A DNA stretch of 64,000 bases from Pseudofrankia sp. DC12 (lineage in GTDB: Bacteria; Actinomycetota; Actinomycetes; Frankiales; Frankiaceae), in NCBI RefSeq assembly GCF_000966285.1, contig NZ_KQ031391.1:2515208-2579207 (forward strand), in the 5' to 3' direction. A program made the position numbers and the translations under genes. The notes beneath the pieces are model-generated. The model searched no databases. It saw only the letters and a program-made list of their open reading frames with translations, and was not told the origin of the DNA. Numbering within the stretch: position 1 is the first letter of the stretch; the number at the start of each line of letters is the position of its first letter. This document shows, piece by piece, positions 35,091 to 44,686 of this stretch.

Positions 35091-35729
35091 GGCCAGCCCG
35101 CCGTACGCTGCTACCCGCCCTTACCGGACATAGCACCAGCCATCCGCAGCCGCCGAGCGCGACCGAAGACCATCCGGCCGCTGCGCCCTTGGCGGTCGCT
35201 CGCGAGCCGCTATCCGCGTGGAGTTCCGTGCCTCGAACGGCACAGCAGCCGGGATCGCCGCCGACTCGGGCATGTAGGCACTGGCCTTGTTCTCCCGGCT
35301 CCGCGACTTCGAGCACCTCCTCGACAGATGAGGATCTTTAGCCTGCGTGGAGGATCATGCTCGTCTGGCGAGCCGTGCAGTGGTCACCACCGTCAGGCCG
35401 TCGGCGCTCAGCCGCATAGACGCTGCCGGACAGATGCGCCGACAGCGCTGGCGAGGGCCGCGCGGTGCTTTCGCAGCGCGCGGCGGTCCGCTCGCTCGGC
35501 GCAGACGTGTCCTCCACGGTTACCTGCGCGCCGAGCACCTGGGCATTCGCTTCGATCGCGCCCTGCTGCCCCTCCGATGTGACCAGAGTCAGATCCAGGC
35601 TTAGGAGCTGGTGGTCGGCAGGTTCTCAGGGTCGATGACCTTTCGCAGCTCTTGGAGGAGCCGCCACGCCCGTTCACGGGCCCGGGCACGGAACTTGCGA
35701 TGAAGTCTTCGTTTATGTTTTATGTGATC
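35091..35729. other. Degenerate intergenic sequence before the defence island
   Basis: About 640 bases without a gene that I can support. Protein-like remnants occur: on plus, RVEFRASNGTAAGIAADSGM, then TAG, then ALALFSRLRDFEHLLDR ending at 35331; on minus, DLTLVTSEGQQGAIEANAQV followed by a Ser/Arg-rich frame ending at 35338, without a start codon. These look like decayed gene ends. The last 30 bases before 35730 are AT-rich (TTTATGTTTTATGTG) and probably contain the promoter of the XRE gene. Confidence 0.4.
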
Positions 35730-36989
35730 ATGCCGCCGCCGCTTCGTACGATCGATCCTTCGCGATTGGAGCTGCGGCGCGCTGAGCTTGGGTTGACGCG
35801 TGCCGCGCTGGCCACGCGGGCTGGAGTCTCAGCCAGGATGATCTTTTTCTATGAGGAAGGTAGGCACACTCCGACGCCAGCGCGTCTTGAGCGGTTGGCG
35901 GCGGCCTTGGGTTGCTCCGTGGATGCGCTGACCGGGTCCGAACGCGGTCGCGAAACCCTGGTCGACCTGCGATACGCGGCGGGCCTGACCCTCGACAGGG
36001 CGGCCGGCCTTCTGCGCGACTTTCCGGCGGGACGCCAGCTGTGCGTGTCGGCGGTGAAGCTGTCTGCCTTGGAGAACGGCCGGCCCGTAACGGGGTCGCC
36101 ATGGCGGGATCCGGCATCCACGGGGCTGTTGGTCGAGCCGCTGGCCAAGGTGTATGGCGTGCCGATGCGGATGGTGCTGGATGCCTGGATGCGGACACGG
36201 CCCGATGAGCCGGCGCCGGCTCTCTCGGGCGCGAGGCCGCAGGCGGCGTCGGCCGCGGCGCTGGCCGCCTGGGAATCGCTGAACGAGCGCCAACAGATCT
36301 ATCTCGGCGAGATACTGCGGGATGACCGGATGGTCGAGACCGAGGTCTGGATGCGGCGGGTGCAGCGCCTGCCGGTACCGCGGCCGGCGGAGTGGCGCAG
36401 GCTGCCGCTGACGCTCAGATCTGCGCCATCGCTCGTCGGCTACACCCGCCTTCAGGAACGTCTGCGGGCGCGCGGGGTGCACGATCCTGGGGCCGGGCCA
36501 ACCGTGCATGCACTGGAGCGGCGGGGCCTGGTGAAGGTCAGCGAGGACACTGTGGTGCATCCGGCAGTCGGCGAGGTAGGCCGGGTCCTCGTGGAGGTCA
36601 CCCGGCGAGGTCGAGCGGCGGCGCGCGCCGGACTGAGCGAGCCGCGCGACCCCGACCCGCCAGCCCATCTGCTCTCGGAGTGGCTGTGGGGAGTGCTGGC
36701 CCGGGTCGCCAACGCCGGGCCTGACGGTCTTGGCGACGACGAGTTGGCAGGCAGGTCGTTGTTCTTCATCGGAGTGGGCTATCAGACGAAGGCCGGGGGG
36801 CGGCCGAGCCGGGGGTTCGTGGACTCCGTGCCGGTGATGGCACCGGGGGACACTCATGTCGCCGAGTACCGGTGGCGCCTGACGCAACTGGGCCGGCAGC
36901 ACATCCAGGAATACGCTGACGTGTACCGGGAACTCTACCCGCACGTTTCCGTCATCGGTCTCGACTCCCCACCCACCCCTGCGCCATAG
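35730..36989 (+). CDS. XRE-family regulator with long C-terminal domain, beside the pPIWI-RE genes (419 aa)
   Basis: Residues about 10-65 form a canonical XRE helix-turn-helix (LRRAELGLTRAALATRAGVS, ending LERLAAALGCSVDALTG). The rest is unrecognised, with LYHVS-like end replaced by ELYPHVSVIGLDSP and a helical RQQIYLGEILRDDRMVETEV-like segment (as NERQQIYLGEILRDDRM). Starts at ATG 35730, 35715 or 35700 are possible; no ribosome site stands out, and a TATGTG hexamer just before 35730 would suit a leaderless mRNA. It lies 72 bases upstream of the nuclease gene on the same strand and is a likely transcriptional controller of the defence module. Confidence 0.82.
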   Translation: MPPPLRTIDPSRLELRRAELGLTRAALATRAGVSARMIFFYEEGRHTPTPARLERLAAALGCSVDALTGSERGRETLVDLRYAAGLTLDRAAGLLRDFPAGRQLCVSAVKLSALENGRPVTGSPWRDPASTGLLVEPLAKVYGVPMRMVLDAWMRTRPDEPAPALSGARPQAASAAALAAWESLNERQQIYLGEILRDDRMVETEVWMRRVQRLPVPRPAEWRRLPLTLRSAPSLVGYTRLQERLRARGVHDPGAGPTVHALERRGLVKVSEDTVVHPAVGEVGRVLVEVTRRGRAAARAGLSEPRDPDPPAHLLSEWLWGVLARVANAGPDGLGDDELAGRSLFFIGVGYQTKAGGRPSRGFVDSVPVMAPGDTHVAEYRWRLTQLGRQHIQEYADVYRELYPHVSVIGLDSPPTPAP

Positions 36990-37061
36990 TTGCGCCATAA
37001 TCATGGGGATTGGTGCGCCCCTCTCTGGGGTTGTCGGAGGTAGGGCCTATCCTCTCGATCT

Positions 37062-38306
37062 GTGACGAGTTCCACGGACAACGACGTCCGGACCTTCGAC
37101 GGCACTAGGGTCCGCTACCTGGTGACCCGGGCGGCACTTCGCGCGGCGACCACGATGACCAACCCGACGCTTTCACCGAGGCAACGGCTCGCGGCACTCA
37201 TGGAATGCCATGGCACGCTGTTGGCGGCCCGGGGCCCAGGGGATCCGCTGTCGTTCGGCGATTTCCGCCGAGCGCTGAAGAATGACCTGGCCAGGCTGCT
37301 GCCCGCCGGGATCGACTCTCCCGACCTCGAGGGTCTGCCAGTCGTCGATGGTGAGGACCGCGTCGCCGAGGACGCCTTCGACCTCGCCTTCGAGCAGCGG
37401 GTACTCCTCAAGGCCCTCGACAAGCCCGGCAACTCTGCACTGCTTATCAATGACCAGGAACTCCAGGATGAGATCGACCAGGAGACGGCTTTCGAAATCC
37501 TGTACAAGGGCGGCGAGCAGGCTGGCTACGTGGCCGGCCGGTCAGATCTGATCCGGTACCCGGCCGGGCCGGTCAGCGACCTGTGTGAACTCAGGCTGCC
37601 GCCCCGGGTCGTCGACCTCTACCAGGACATCCCCTACAACTCCGTTTACCAGGTCCATTGGTTCCCGTGCCCTGCCTGCCGCTGGCCGATGCGCGTCGCC
37701 ATCCGGAGAAGCGCTGGCAGCCGGGTAGGCACGGCCCGCTGCTGGCACGGCGCCCATGCCGAGATGGGCGCCTCCTATCTGTTCCCACTGCCCGCGGACG
37801 GCGGTGTGCCCGAACTCGTGCCCGAGGCGTCGCCTCGGCGGCCGGGCTTGCGGGAGTCCGTGCTGTTCCCGTCGATCTCGGAGGTCCCTCGTGCGCTGCC
37901 AGCTGCTGGATACAAGGCTGTCGCACGCGGGATCTGGAGGTACACCACCATCCCTGGCCTTCCCGAGCTGGCGCTGTATGACCGGCTGTCCGAACGCGGG
38001 CTGACGGTGGAGCTGTGGCCCGCGCTGGACGCCTATGACCTGCGGGTCGAGGCCGGTCCCCGGAAGGGCCGGAAGGAGACCTTCAAGGTCGACGTCAAGG
38101 ACTACACCTCGGCGATGACCCTGGGGAAGCTCATCGACGCCCAGGAGGGCGACCGGGGCGGTGCCGGCTGGCTGGTCGTGCCGGACTACCGGGCCGGTCA
38201 GCTGCCGCTGCTGTCCGGGGTCTGCGCGAAGTGGGACATGAAGGTGGCCACCGCGTCCGAGTTCGGCGCCATGGTCTGCGCGAAGGCCGGGGTGAGCTGG
38301 GCGTGA
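37062..38306 (+). CDS. pPIWI-RE module PD-(D/E)xK nuclease (pPIWI_RE_Y type, 414 aa)
   Basis: The C-terminal part carries a restriction-endonuclease fold signature: LWPALDAYDLRVEAGP with the acidic residue, then FKVDVKDYTSAMTLGKLI with DxK (about residues 320-350). A treble-clef or zinc-ribbon-like segment in the middle has PCPAC (202 and 205) and ARCWHGAH (about 224-231). N-terminal half is helical. Known pPIWI-RE loci encode such a nuclease with a DinG-type helicase and a PIWI protein, predicted to act as RNA- or DNA-guided restriction against invading replicons. GTG start at 37062; a TATCCT hexamer 8 bases upstream suggests a leaderless transcript. Its stop overlaps the helicase start (GTGA). 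Confidence 0.85.
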   Translation: MTSSTDNDVRTFDGTRVRYLVTRAALRAATTMTNPTLSPRQRLAALMECHGTLLAARGPGDPLSFGDFRRALKNDLARLLPAGIDSPDLEGLPVVDGEDRVAEDAFDLAFEQRVLLKALDKPGNSALLINDQELQDEIDQETAFEILYKGGEQAGYVAGRSDLIRYPAGPVSDLCELRLPPRVVDLYQDIPYNSVYQVHWFPCPACRWPMRVAIRRSAGSRVGTARCWHGAHAEMGASYLFPLPADGGVPELVPEASPRRPGLRESVLFPSISEVPRALPAAGYKAVARGIWRYTTIPGLPELALYDRLSERGLTVELWPALDAYDLRVEAGPRKGRKETFKVDVKDYTSAMTLGKLIDAQEGDRGGAGWLVVPDYRAGQLPLLSGVCAKWDMKVATASEFGAMVCAKAGVSWA

Positions 38307-41300
38307 ACGACAAGCCGATCAGGGAAATCACGATCCTCGCGTCGCTCGCGCTCGCCGCCCACTACTTCCCGATCAGCATCGAGGGCGACGACCGGGTCGC
38401 CGCGCCGTTCAACCAGGCGTCGTTCCTGCTCACCGGGAAGTACCGGGCCTGGTCACGCTGGACGGCGCTTCCCCACGACGAGAAGCAACGGATCGCACTG
38501 GTGTGCCGGTCCGCCCCGGCCGACCTGGCGGACCCGCGGTTCTTCGCCACCGCGGCGCGAACCCTGCTGGCCCGGCCTCCGGAGACGGGCGCCGACGACG
38601 TGCCCACGCCGCTGGCGCAGTTCGACCTCGTCGGGGAGAACCCGTACACGGCGCAGGCCGCGTTCCCGCGCGTCGGCGGCGACCTGCTCGGCTACGTGGA
38701 TCGGCAGACCGCCCGCTTCCGCCGGCCCAGCGCCCGGCCCAAGCCGCCCGCGTTCGCCGGTCCCGGGGCCTGGACCACCCGGGAGATCTTCGTCAAGGGC
38801 GCCGGGCAGGTCCAGGGCCGGCTGACGATCCCGGCCTACGCCCAGTTCACCGAGCCGCTCGGCCACGACCAGCTCCCCACGGTCACCACCGCGCCCTACC
38901 AGGAGACCCTGAGGATCCCGACCGGCGAACTACTCGCCCTGGCCGAACAGCTCGACCGCCGGCCGCCCCTGGCGGACGCGCCCTACCTGCACGCGACGCT
39001 GACGCAGCTGTTCGGCGCGCTAAACACTAACGACGCTGTCTCGCCCCAGGAGGCACTGATCCTGACCGCCGGCGGCCTGGAGATCTTCCACGCGCCGACC
39101 GGCACCGGCAAGAGCATCCTGGTCCGGGTGATGGCCTCCTGGTTCGCCATCAACCACCGCCGGGTTGCCATCGTCCTGCCAGACATCAAGGCCTGTCTGA
39201 ACCTGACCTGGGACGTCCGCGGCGACCTCGCGCACCTGCGCCAGCTGGGCGTCCTCGACCATCCCGCGACCTGCGCGCACCTGATGTCCTCGTCCGGGAT
39301 GCACGACAAGGCGCTCAAGCACGCCTCCCTGCTCACCGAGGATCCCGGCGCCCCGGGCGATTGGGGTGAACACGCCGAACGCGACGTGGATCCGCTCGCC
39401 TATGGCTGCGCGCAGAAGACCTTTCTCCAAACCAGCGGCGGCGACTACCCTCCCGGCGAGGAGCCGTGCCTGTCGCTGCGCGGCAAGGGCACGGAGAGCA
39501 CGGCCTGCCCATGGATTCCGACCTGCGGCAAGTTCACCCCCGTCTACGATGCCTGCGCCGCGGACGTCGTCATCCTGAACCACCACATGTTCCTCCAGGG
39601 CAGCGTCAAGATCGGGGTGACCCTCGACGGCCACTCCGTCAGGGGCATGAAGGCCGCGGAGCTGACGCTGCGTGCCTGCGAGGCCGTCCTCGTCGACGAA
39701 GTCGACCTGTTCCAGTCCACCGCCGTCGGCAACTGCGCCAGCGATGTCGTGCTGCACTCTCGCCGCCACTGGTCCGCGGCCCCTCAGGAGATCGACACGG
39801 ATGCGAAGCGGCTCCCGCTCGATGACGAGAACAACCTGCTGGCCGCCATCAGCCACACCCGGCTCATGGCCGAGTCCCTCCTGCTGGGTATCTGCCGGAA
39901 CGCGCTCCGCCTGCATGCCACCGAGGACGAACGAGCCCAGACCCGGATCCCCGACCGAACCAGCACCCGCTGGCATCTGGCCCAGGCCCGCGACCGCGCA
40001 CTGATCCGGCTGCTCTGGTCCGACGCCCCCGTCGACGACGACCAGCCGATCCCGGGCGACCTGTACGACCGGCTCAACGCCCTGATGCCCAGCCGCTACC
40101 GCCGCGACCCGGCGGCCGGCCAGGGCCCATTGCCCGAGGCCGACTGGCCCGCGGCGCGGCGCGCGCTCGAAGCACTCGTCACGCCCCGCGGCGAAGACCT
40201 CCTCGACGAGGTGAAACTCGATCTCCACGCCATCCTCGAGGACACGGTCAAAGACGTTCACCGGCGCACCCAGGCGATCAATCTCCTTACCCTGCGCACC
40301 GTCATGCTCGAACTGGACGACGCGCTCGCCCTGCTCCAGGACAAGGCCCACGGCTATCGGTCCATCGGCCTGCGCTCGGCCCAGCGGATCCTCGACAACC
40401 TGCACCAGAGCGCCGTCTCGTCGGTCCTCCCGCAGGGGATGCTCGGCTACCCGATCACCGGCTACCGGGTGACCGGGCTTGAGGACACCGAGAAGAACGC
40501 CCAGCTGGCCGCCCAGACCCTCACCGGTGACCCGCACACCTTCGCCGCGGAACTCGGCGGCATCGTCTCCCTGCTCCTCGCCGGGCTGGAACGGCCGGTC
40601 CTGGGCCTCTCAGCGACCGCCTACTTCCCCCAGGCCGTGCGTGAGCACCTCCACGCTCCGGTCCGCTGGTGGATGACCGACGCCCAGGCCAAGTCGATCC
40701 GGGCGCGCAAGCACCGCGTCACTTACGGCGACGACCACCCGCTAGCCGGACAGGCCATCAGGATTTCCGGCACCCACAAGACGCAGAAGAAGGAAGCCGC
40801 CCTCGAACTCGGCGCCAAGCTGTACGACGAGCACATCCACGCCGAACTGGAGCGTACGACCCGCAAGGACCCGGACCGCGCCCACGTCCTAGTCGTCGCC
40901 AACTCCTACGAGCAGTGCGCCCAGCTCGCGACCGGCATCACCCGGGCGGGCACGTTCGACGGAGGCCTTTGCGTGGCCGTCCGCGACGCCGACCCACGCA
41001 ACGCCCACCAGGACCTGCCGCGAGCCAGCCTCGCCAAACGCCTAACGCCGGAGCAGTTCGAGGACTTTCCCCGTCACGGCAAGATCTTGGTCGTACCGCT
41101 CCAGCGCATCGCCCGCGGTCTGAACATCGTTAAGGGCACTCGGTCTGCGGTCCGCTCCGTCTATCTATGCGTACGCCCCCTCGCGCTCGTCGGCGAGCCT
41201 GACGAGATGTACGGCAGCATCAACGCCGCGGGCCTGCGCGCCCTGCCCCCGGGCGGCAGCGACGACCCCGCCAAGGCCCTCGCCGAGGCACGCTCAGCGG

Positions 41301-41623
41301 CCCGGGAACGGCTCACGGTCCTCCTGCGCACCGCGCCACAGTTCACCGCCATGCACAAGTCACTGCAAGAAGAGATCGTCGCCGGCGTCATCGTCGACCT
41401 CATCCAGCTCGCCGGCCGCGCCCGCCGCGGCGGCACCGAAGCGGTCCTGCACCTCGTCGACTACGCCTTCCACGACGACACGTGGAGCTCCGACCTGGAG
41501 ACCATCCTCGGCCGCATCCACTCCCAGTGGGACCCCGAGGTTCGCCAACACATGAACGACCTGTACGGCGAGGCGCTGCGTGCGTTCCTCTCCTACGCCG
41601 GTATCGACCCTGACCAGCCGTGA
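38303..41623 (+). CDS. pPIWI-RE module DinG-like superfamily 2 helicase (1106 aa)
   Basis: Helicase of the XPD/DinG class. Walker A is HAPTGTGKSILVRV (about 262-275); DEAH-box-like motif II is VLVDEVDLFQS (about 461-470); ILNHHMFLQGS precedes it as in DinG. Four Cys between motifs I and II (GCAQKTF, PCLSL, ACPWIPTC; about 368-407) match the 4Fe-4S cluster of this class. C-terminal VVPLQRIARGLNIV and LIQLAGRARRGG are motifs V and VI. The GTG at 38303 overlaps the nuclease stop, so the upstream frame from 38231 is rejected. It would unwind duplex DNA or R-loops for the PIWI protein and nuclease. An intact motif set implies an active ATPase. Confidence 0.92.
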   Translation: MNDKPIREITILASLALAAHYFPISIEGDDRVAAPFNQASFLLTGKYRAWSRWTALPHDEKQRIALVCRSAPADLADPRFFATAARTLLARPPETGADDVPTPLAQFDLVGENPYTAQAAFPRVGGDLLGYVDRQTARFRRPSARPKPPAFAGPGAWTTREIFVKGAGQVQGRLTIPAYAQFTEPLGHDQLPTVTTAPYQETLRIPTGELLALAEQLDRRPPLADAPYLHATLTQLFGALNTNDAVSPQEALILTAGGLEIFHAPTGTGKSILVRVMASWFAINHRRVAIVLPDIKACLNLTWDVRGDLAHLRQLGVLDHPATCAHLMSSSGMHDKALKHASLLTEDPGAPGDWGEHAERDVDPLAYGCAQKTFLQTSGGDYPPGEEPCLSLRGKGTESTACPWIPTCGKFTPVYDACAADVVILNHHMFLQGSVKIGVTLDGHSVRGMKAAELTLRACEAVLVDEVDLFQSTAVGNCASDVVLHSRRHWSAAPQEIDTDAKRLPLDDENNLLAAISHTRLMAESLLLGICRNALRLHATEDERAQTRIPDRTSTRWHLAQARDRALIRLLWSDAPVDDDQPIPGDLYDRLNALMPSRYRRDPAAGQGPLPEADWPAARRALEALVTPRGEDLLDEVKLDLHAILEDTVKDVHRRTQAINLLTLRTVMLELDDALALLQDKAHGYRSIGLRSAQRILDNLHQSAVSSVLPQGMLGYPITGYRVTGLEDTEKNAQLAAQTLTGDPHTFAAELGGIVSLLLAGLERPVLGLSATAYFPQAVREHLHAPVRWWMTDAQAKSIRARKHRVTYGDDHPLAGQAIRISGTHKTQKKEAALELGAKLYDEHIHAELERTTRKDPDRAHVLVVANSYEQCAQLATGITRAGTFDGGLCVAVRDADPRNAHQDLPRASLAKRLTPEQFEDFPRHGKILVVPLQRIARGLNIVKGTRSAVRSVYLCVRPLALVGEPDEMYGSINAAGLRALPPGGSDDPAKALAEARSAARERLTVLLRTAPQFTAMHKSLQEEIVAGVIVDLIQLAGRARRGGTEAVLHLVDYAFHDDTWSSDLETILGRIHSQWDPEVRQHMNDLYGEALRAFLSYAGIDPDQP

Positions 41624-41644
41624 AATGGCGGAGGAGAACAACCC

Positions 41645-44440
41645 ATGGACCCGCGCGAGCCGGGCAAGTACCTCAACACCCTCGCCTTCCGCTGCACCCC
41701 TGACCTCGTAGGCGACGCCGCTGTCCACGTCCGTCATCTGGACTCCGAGACCCGGAAGCTCTGGGAGGACTTCGACCGGGACTGCAAGAAGGCGTACAGG
41801 AACGACGACGCCCAAGCCCCTTACAGCATCGCCACCACGGTGCTGTCCGTCATGACCGGCGGATACGTCTACTTCGACCCAAGCTGGAACGAACCGTTCC
41901 TCGCCTCCCGGGAGCCGCTCGACGACCAGATGCTCTGCCGCGCCTTCACCCTGACCCAAGGGCTCGCCCAAGGCCAGAAGGTCGACGCCATCGATCTGAA
42001 GAGGCCCCCTGAGCTCGCCCGCCGACTCGCGGAACTTCCGGAACGTGCCCTTCTCCTCGCGGACCACCTCAGGCCCACTGCCGGCGCCCAGCCCAAAGCC
42101 CCTAGCTGGGTCTATAAGACGGTCGGCTGGGACCTCGCGCGGCGCCTGGCCGCCGTTCCCTGGAAAATCTCCGACAGCAGGACTGTCTCCTTGCGACCCG
42201 ACACGGCCGGAGGGCTGGTCGCTCTTGACGACCCCTGGGACAACGACCAGCGGGAAAGTCGGTTCGCCATCTCCCGCACGGCGCTCGTCCTCAAGACCCT
42301 TCCCAACCTCATCAGCCCGGTCCTGCTCCTGACCTCACACGTCACCCGCATCTCACCCTCATTGATCTTCAGCCGGACCGTGTTCGCCCGGCAGCCCGGC
42401 GAGGGCCATCCGGTGCTGCGGGTAAGACTCGACGGCCAACGCGGCGTCCGTACCGTCAACCGCCTCGCGCTGCAGGCCCTCGGCCGCCTCCGGATGGACT
42501 ACTCCATCCTCACCTCAATCGACGACAGGTCCCGCCGAGAGCGGGCGCTCCGCTCCGCGGCCGTAGCCGCAGGCACCAGGGTCGAGTGGCCCAAGACGCC
42601 GCCTGGCCAGATCTGGCCCATCCGGGCGGACAACACCGGCAAGTTCCCGATCGGAACCGGTGTCGGCATGCACCACCTCCGCCTGCTTCACGATCACGTC
42701 CACGCAGTGTTCCAGGACGCGGCCGAACCGCTCGAAATGCGCGAGGTCGCCATGCGGCTCCCGAGCCGACCAACCGATCCCGAGAGGAACCTTTCCGAGG
42801 AGGAACGAGCCCGGCGCAAGGCGAACGGCATGAGCACGCGCGGAAACGCGTTCCCCTCGGCCGAGTCCGTCGCGGCCTCCATCGAAACGACCGGCCACGA
42901 CAAACTGCGCCTCGTCTGCCTGTGGTACCGGGACGAGACCCGACTGCGCATGCTCAGCACCCTCCGCCAGGCCTTCCAGCTACCGGCTGCTGGCCTCGAC
43001 CCCCACGACGGCGAGGAAGTCCCCCTCCACGGCGACAAGATCACGGCGGTCTTCCACGAAGCGGCAGACTTCCTCGCCCCGGGCCGGCCCGAACACCGCG
43101 AAGAGGCATGGGCGCGACTCCGCCCGTCACTGCCCGCCGACGGTGGTGTCCTCACCGCTGCCTGGTGCGAGACCGAGATCCCCGTGGCCGACGCCGACGA
43201 GGACGCCGAAGCCAAGAACGATCGCGACGACCTGGACGCCAAGCACCACACCCGGCAGATCCTCGCCAGCCACGGCGTGCCCAGTCAGTACCTCAGGGGC
43301 ACCGACGACCGGGGCGTGGTCATCCCTGAGGCGAAAGACCATCCGGCCGAGGCCGCGCTCCTCGACCTGTACCGCTCGCTGGGCGTCATCGACGCCCGCA
43401 TCGCCAACGCGCTCCGACCCGCCAAATCTGGCCACTTCCGCGCCGACCGAGTCGCCCACGTCGGCGTTCACGTCCGGCGGCAGAACAAGCGCCCCGGCGA
43501 GACCAGCCGGCCCAGGATCGTCATCACCGCCGCGGCGATCATCCCGCCGGCCACGGACGACGGCACCTGGACGATGCTCGGCTGGAGTTCCAGCCGTCCC
43601 GGCTGGCAGCTCTACCAGCGCGCACAGACCAGCTTCCACAGCACTCGATACCCACGAAGCACCGAAGCCGCGAAGACCGACCGGCAGCGCTGGGACGAGG
43701 CAGCCGAACTCGTCGAAAAGGCTCTCGGCGACCTCGCCGACGAACTCGACGGCACCCCCTACATCGTCACGGTCGACCAGCAGGCAACCCGGCGGATGTG
43801 GAGCGGACTGCAGAACTCCCACCAGGGCGAGAAGCAACCCGGCGGCGGCAAGAGCCGACACTGGCTCCCCGGCGCCACTCTGAGTCTGGAGGACCGCCCG
43901 CAAGCCGTCGTTCGCGTCGGCACTGCCGACGACGAGGTACCGCAACCCGTCAGCGTCACGCACATCAAGAGGAACGGCGAGTCCAAGAACCAGCAGACCG
44001 CGACCACACTCTTCAAGATCGCAACGGACTTCGGTACACCCGTCTGGATCCTGAGCAATGTCCCTCGCAACTACGACGGCGGAACCGGCGGCGGTCCCCG
44101 ACGCCCCGGCGCTACGCGCACCCGATGGGACGCCCAGCGCTCCGTCAGCTCGGACGACAAGAAGGAACGCCGCAGGAGCGAGATCCCGCTGCCCTGGTAC
44201 TCCATGACCGCGACCGAGATCTACCCGGTCTCCTTCACCCTCGACGTCCCCGAGGAAACGCTCGCCATCGCGACCGCGAGCCTGTGCCACCAGACCCAGT
44301 TCTGGTCCGATCGCGCCCGTTACCCGGTTCCACTCCACGCCGCGAAGCAGATGGACCTCGACCATCCCCAGTACCGCCGCTCCGCACAGGCAGAGAACAG
44401 CGACCTCGCCAGGTCAGACACCGACCCCGGCACGGACTGA
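41645..44440 (+). CDS. pPIWI-RE family PIWI/RNase H-fold protein (931 aa)
   Basis: Length and layout fit the pPIWI-RE family (an N-terminal DUF3962-like region, a MID-like X region and a C-terminal RNase H-fold PIWI domain). In the C-terminal domain I see YIVTVDQQATRRMWSGLQN (about 706), PQAVVRVGTADDEVPQP (about 750), TPVWILSNVPRNYDGG (about 798) and WYSMTATEIYPVSF (about 851), the order expected for this family. The ATG at 41645 has GGAGGAG 11 bases upstream, 21 bases after the helicase stop. The protein probably binds a guide nucleic acid and target; whether its RNase H residues are all catalytic cannot be settled by eye. Confidence 0.87.
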   Translation: MDPREPGKYLNTLAFRCTPDLVGDAAVHVRHLDSETRKLWEDFDRDCKKAYRNDDAQAPYSIATTVLSVMTGGYVYFDPSWNEPFLASREPLDDQMLCRAFTLTQGLAQGQKVDAIDLKRPPELARRLAELPERALLLADHLRPTAGAQPKAPSWVYKTVGWDLARRLAAVPWKISDSRTVSLRPDTAGGLVALDDPWDNDQRESRFAISRTALVLKTLPNLISPVLLLTSHVTRISPSLIFSRTVFARQPGEGHPVLRVRLDGQRGVRTVNRLALQALGRLRMDYSILTSIDDRSRRERALRSAAVAAGTRVEWPKTPPGQIWPIRADNTGKFPIGTGVGMHHLRLLHDHVHAVFQDAAEPLEMREVAMRLPSRPTDPERNLSEEERARRKANGMSTRGNAFPSAESVAASIETTGHDKLRLVCLWYRDETRLRMLSTLRQAFQLPAAGLDPHDGEEVPLHGDKITAVFHEAADFLAPGRPEHREEAWARLRPSLPADGGVLTAAWCETEIPVADADEDAEAKNDRDDLDAKHHTRQILASHGVPSQYLRGTDDRGVVIPEAKDHPAEAALLDLYRSLGVIDARIANALRPAKSGHFRADRVAHVGVHVRRQNKRPGETSRPRIVITAAAIIPPATDDGTWTMLGWSSSRPGWQLYQRAQTSFHSTRYPRSTEAAKTDRQRWDEAAELVEKALGDLADELDGTPYIVTVDQQATRRMWSGLQNSHQGEKQPGGGKSRHWLPGATLSLEDRPQAVVRVGTADDEVPQPVSVTHIKRNGESKNQQTATTLFKIATDFGTPVWILSNVPRNYDGGTGGGPRRPGATRTRWDAQRSVSSDDKKERRRSEIPLPWYSMTATEIYPVSFTLDVPEETLAIATASLCHQTQFWSDRARYPVPLHAAKQMDLDHPQYRRSAQAENSDLARSDTDPGTD

Positions 44441-44686
44441 GCTGACGCGCGGCGCCGGCGCGAGGCCACCGAGTGGCTTGCCGCGGACCGCGACCGCATT
44501 GCTGGGGGCGGTGCCGTGCCGTGGTCGCGGTCGTCGGCGGCTGCGCGAGGTCGGTCTCGCCAGTAGTCGGTGGGCATTGCGTTTCATTCAAACAACACCT
44601 TGCGTACCGATGTTCTCACTGTCGCGACTGTTCCGGCGCTAGGCTTGGTCCTTCTTGGACGGGATGCGAGTCGTGGGGGACGGCAC

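Noticed and set aside
35338-35689. Small minus-strand gene ending at 35338
   Set aside because: A protein-like start (DLTLVTSEGQQG) lacks an initiation codon or ribosome site and continues into a Ser/Arg-rich frame without family similarity.
38231-38302. Upstream start for the DinG-like helicase
   Set aside because: It would overlap the nuclease gene by 76 bases; GTG 38303 forms the usual GTGA coupling.
44570-44686. Upstream start for hsdR
   Set aside because: The extra residues show no family similarity and there is no ribosome site, whereas GTG 44687 has GGGGGA correctly placed.
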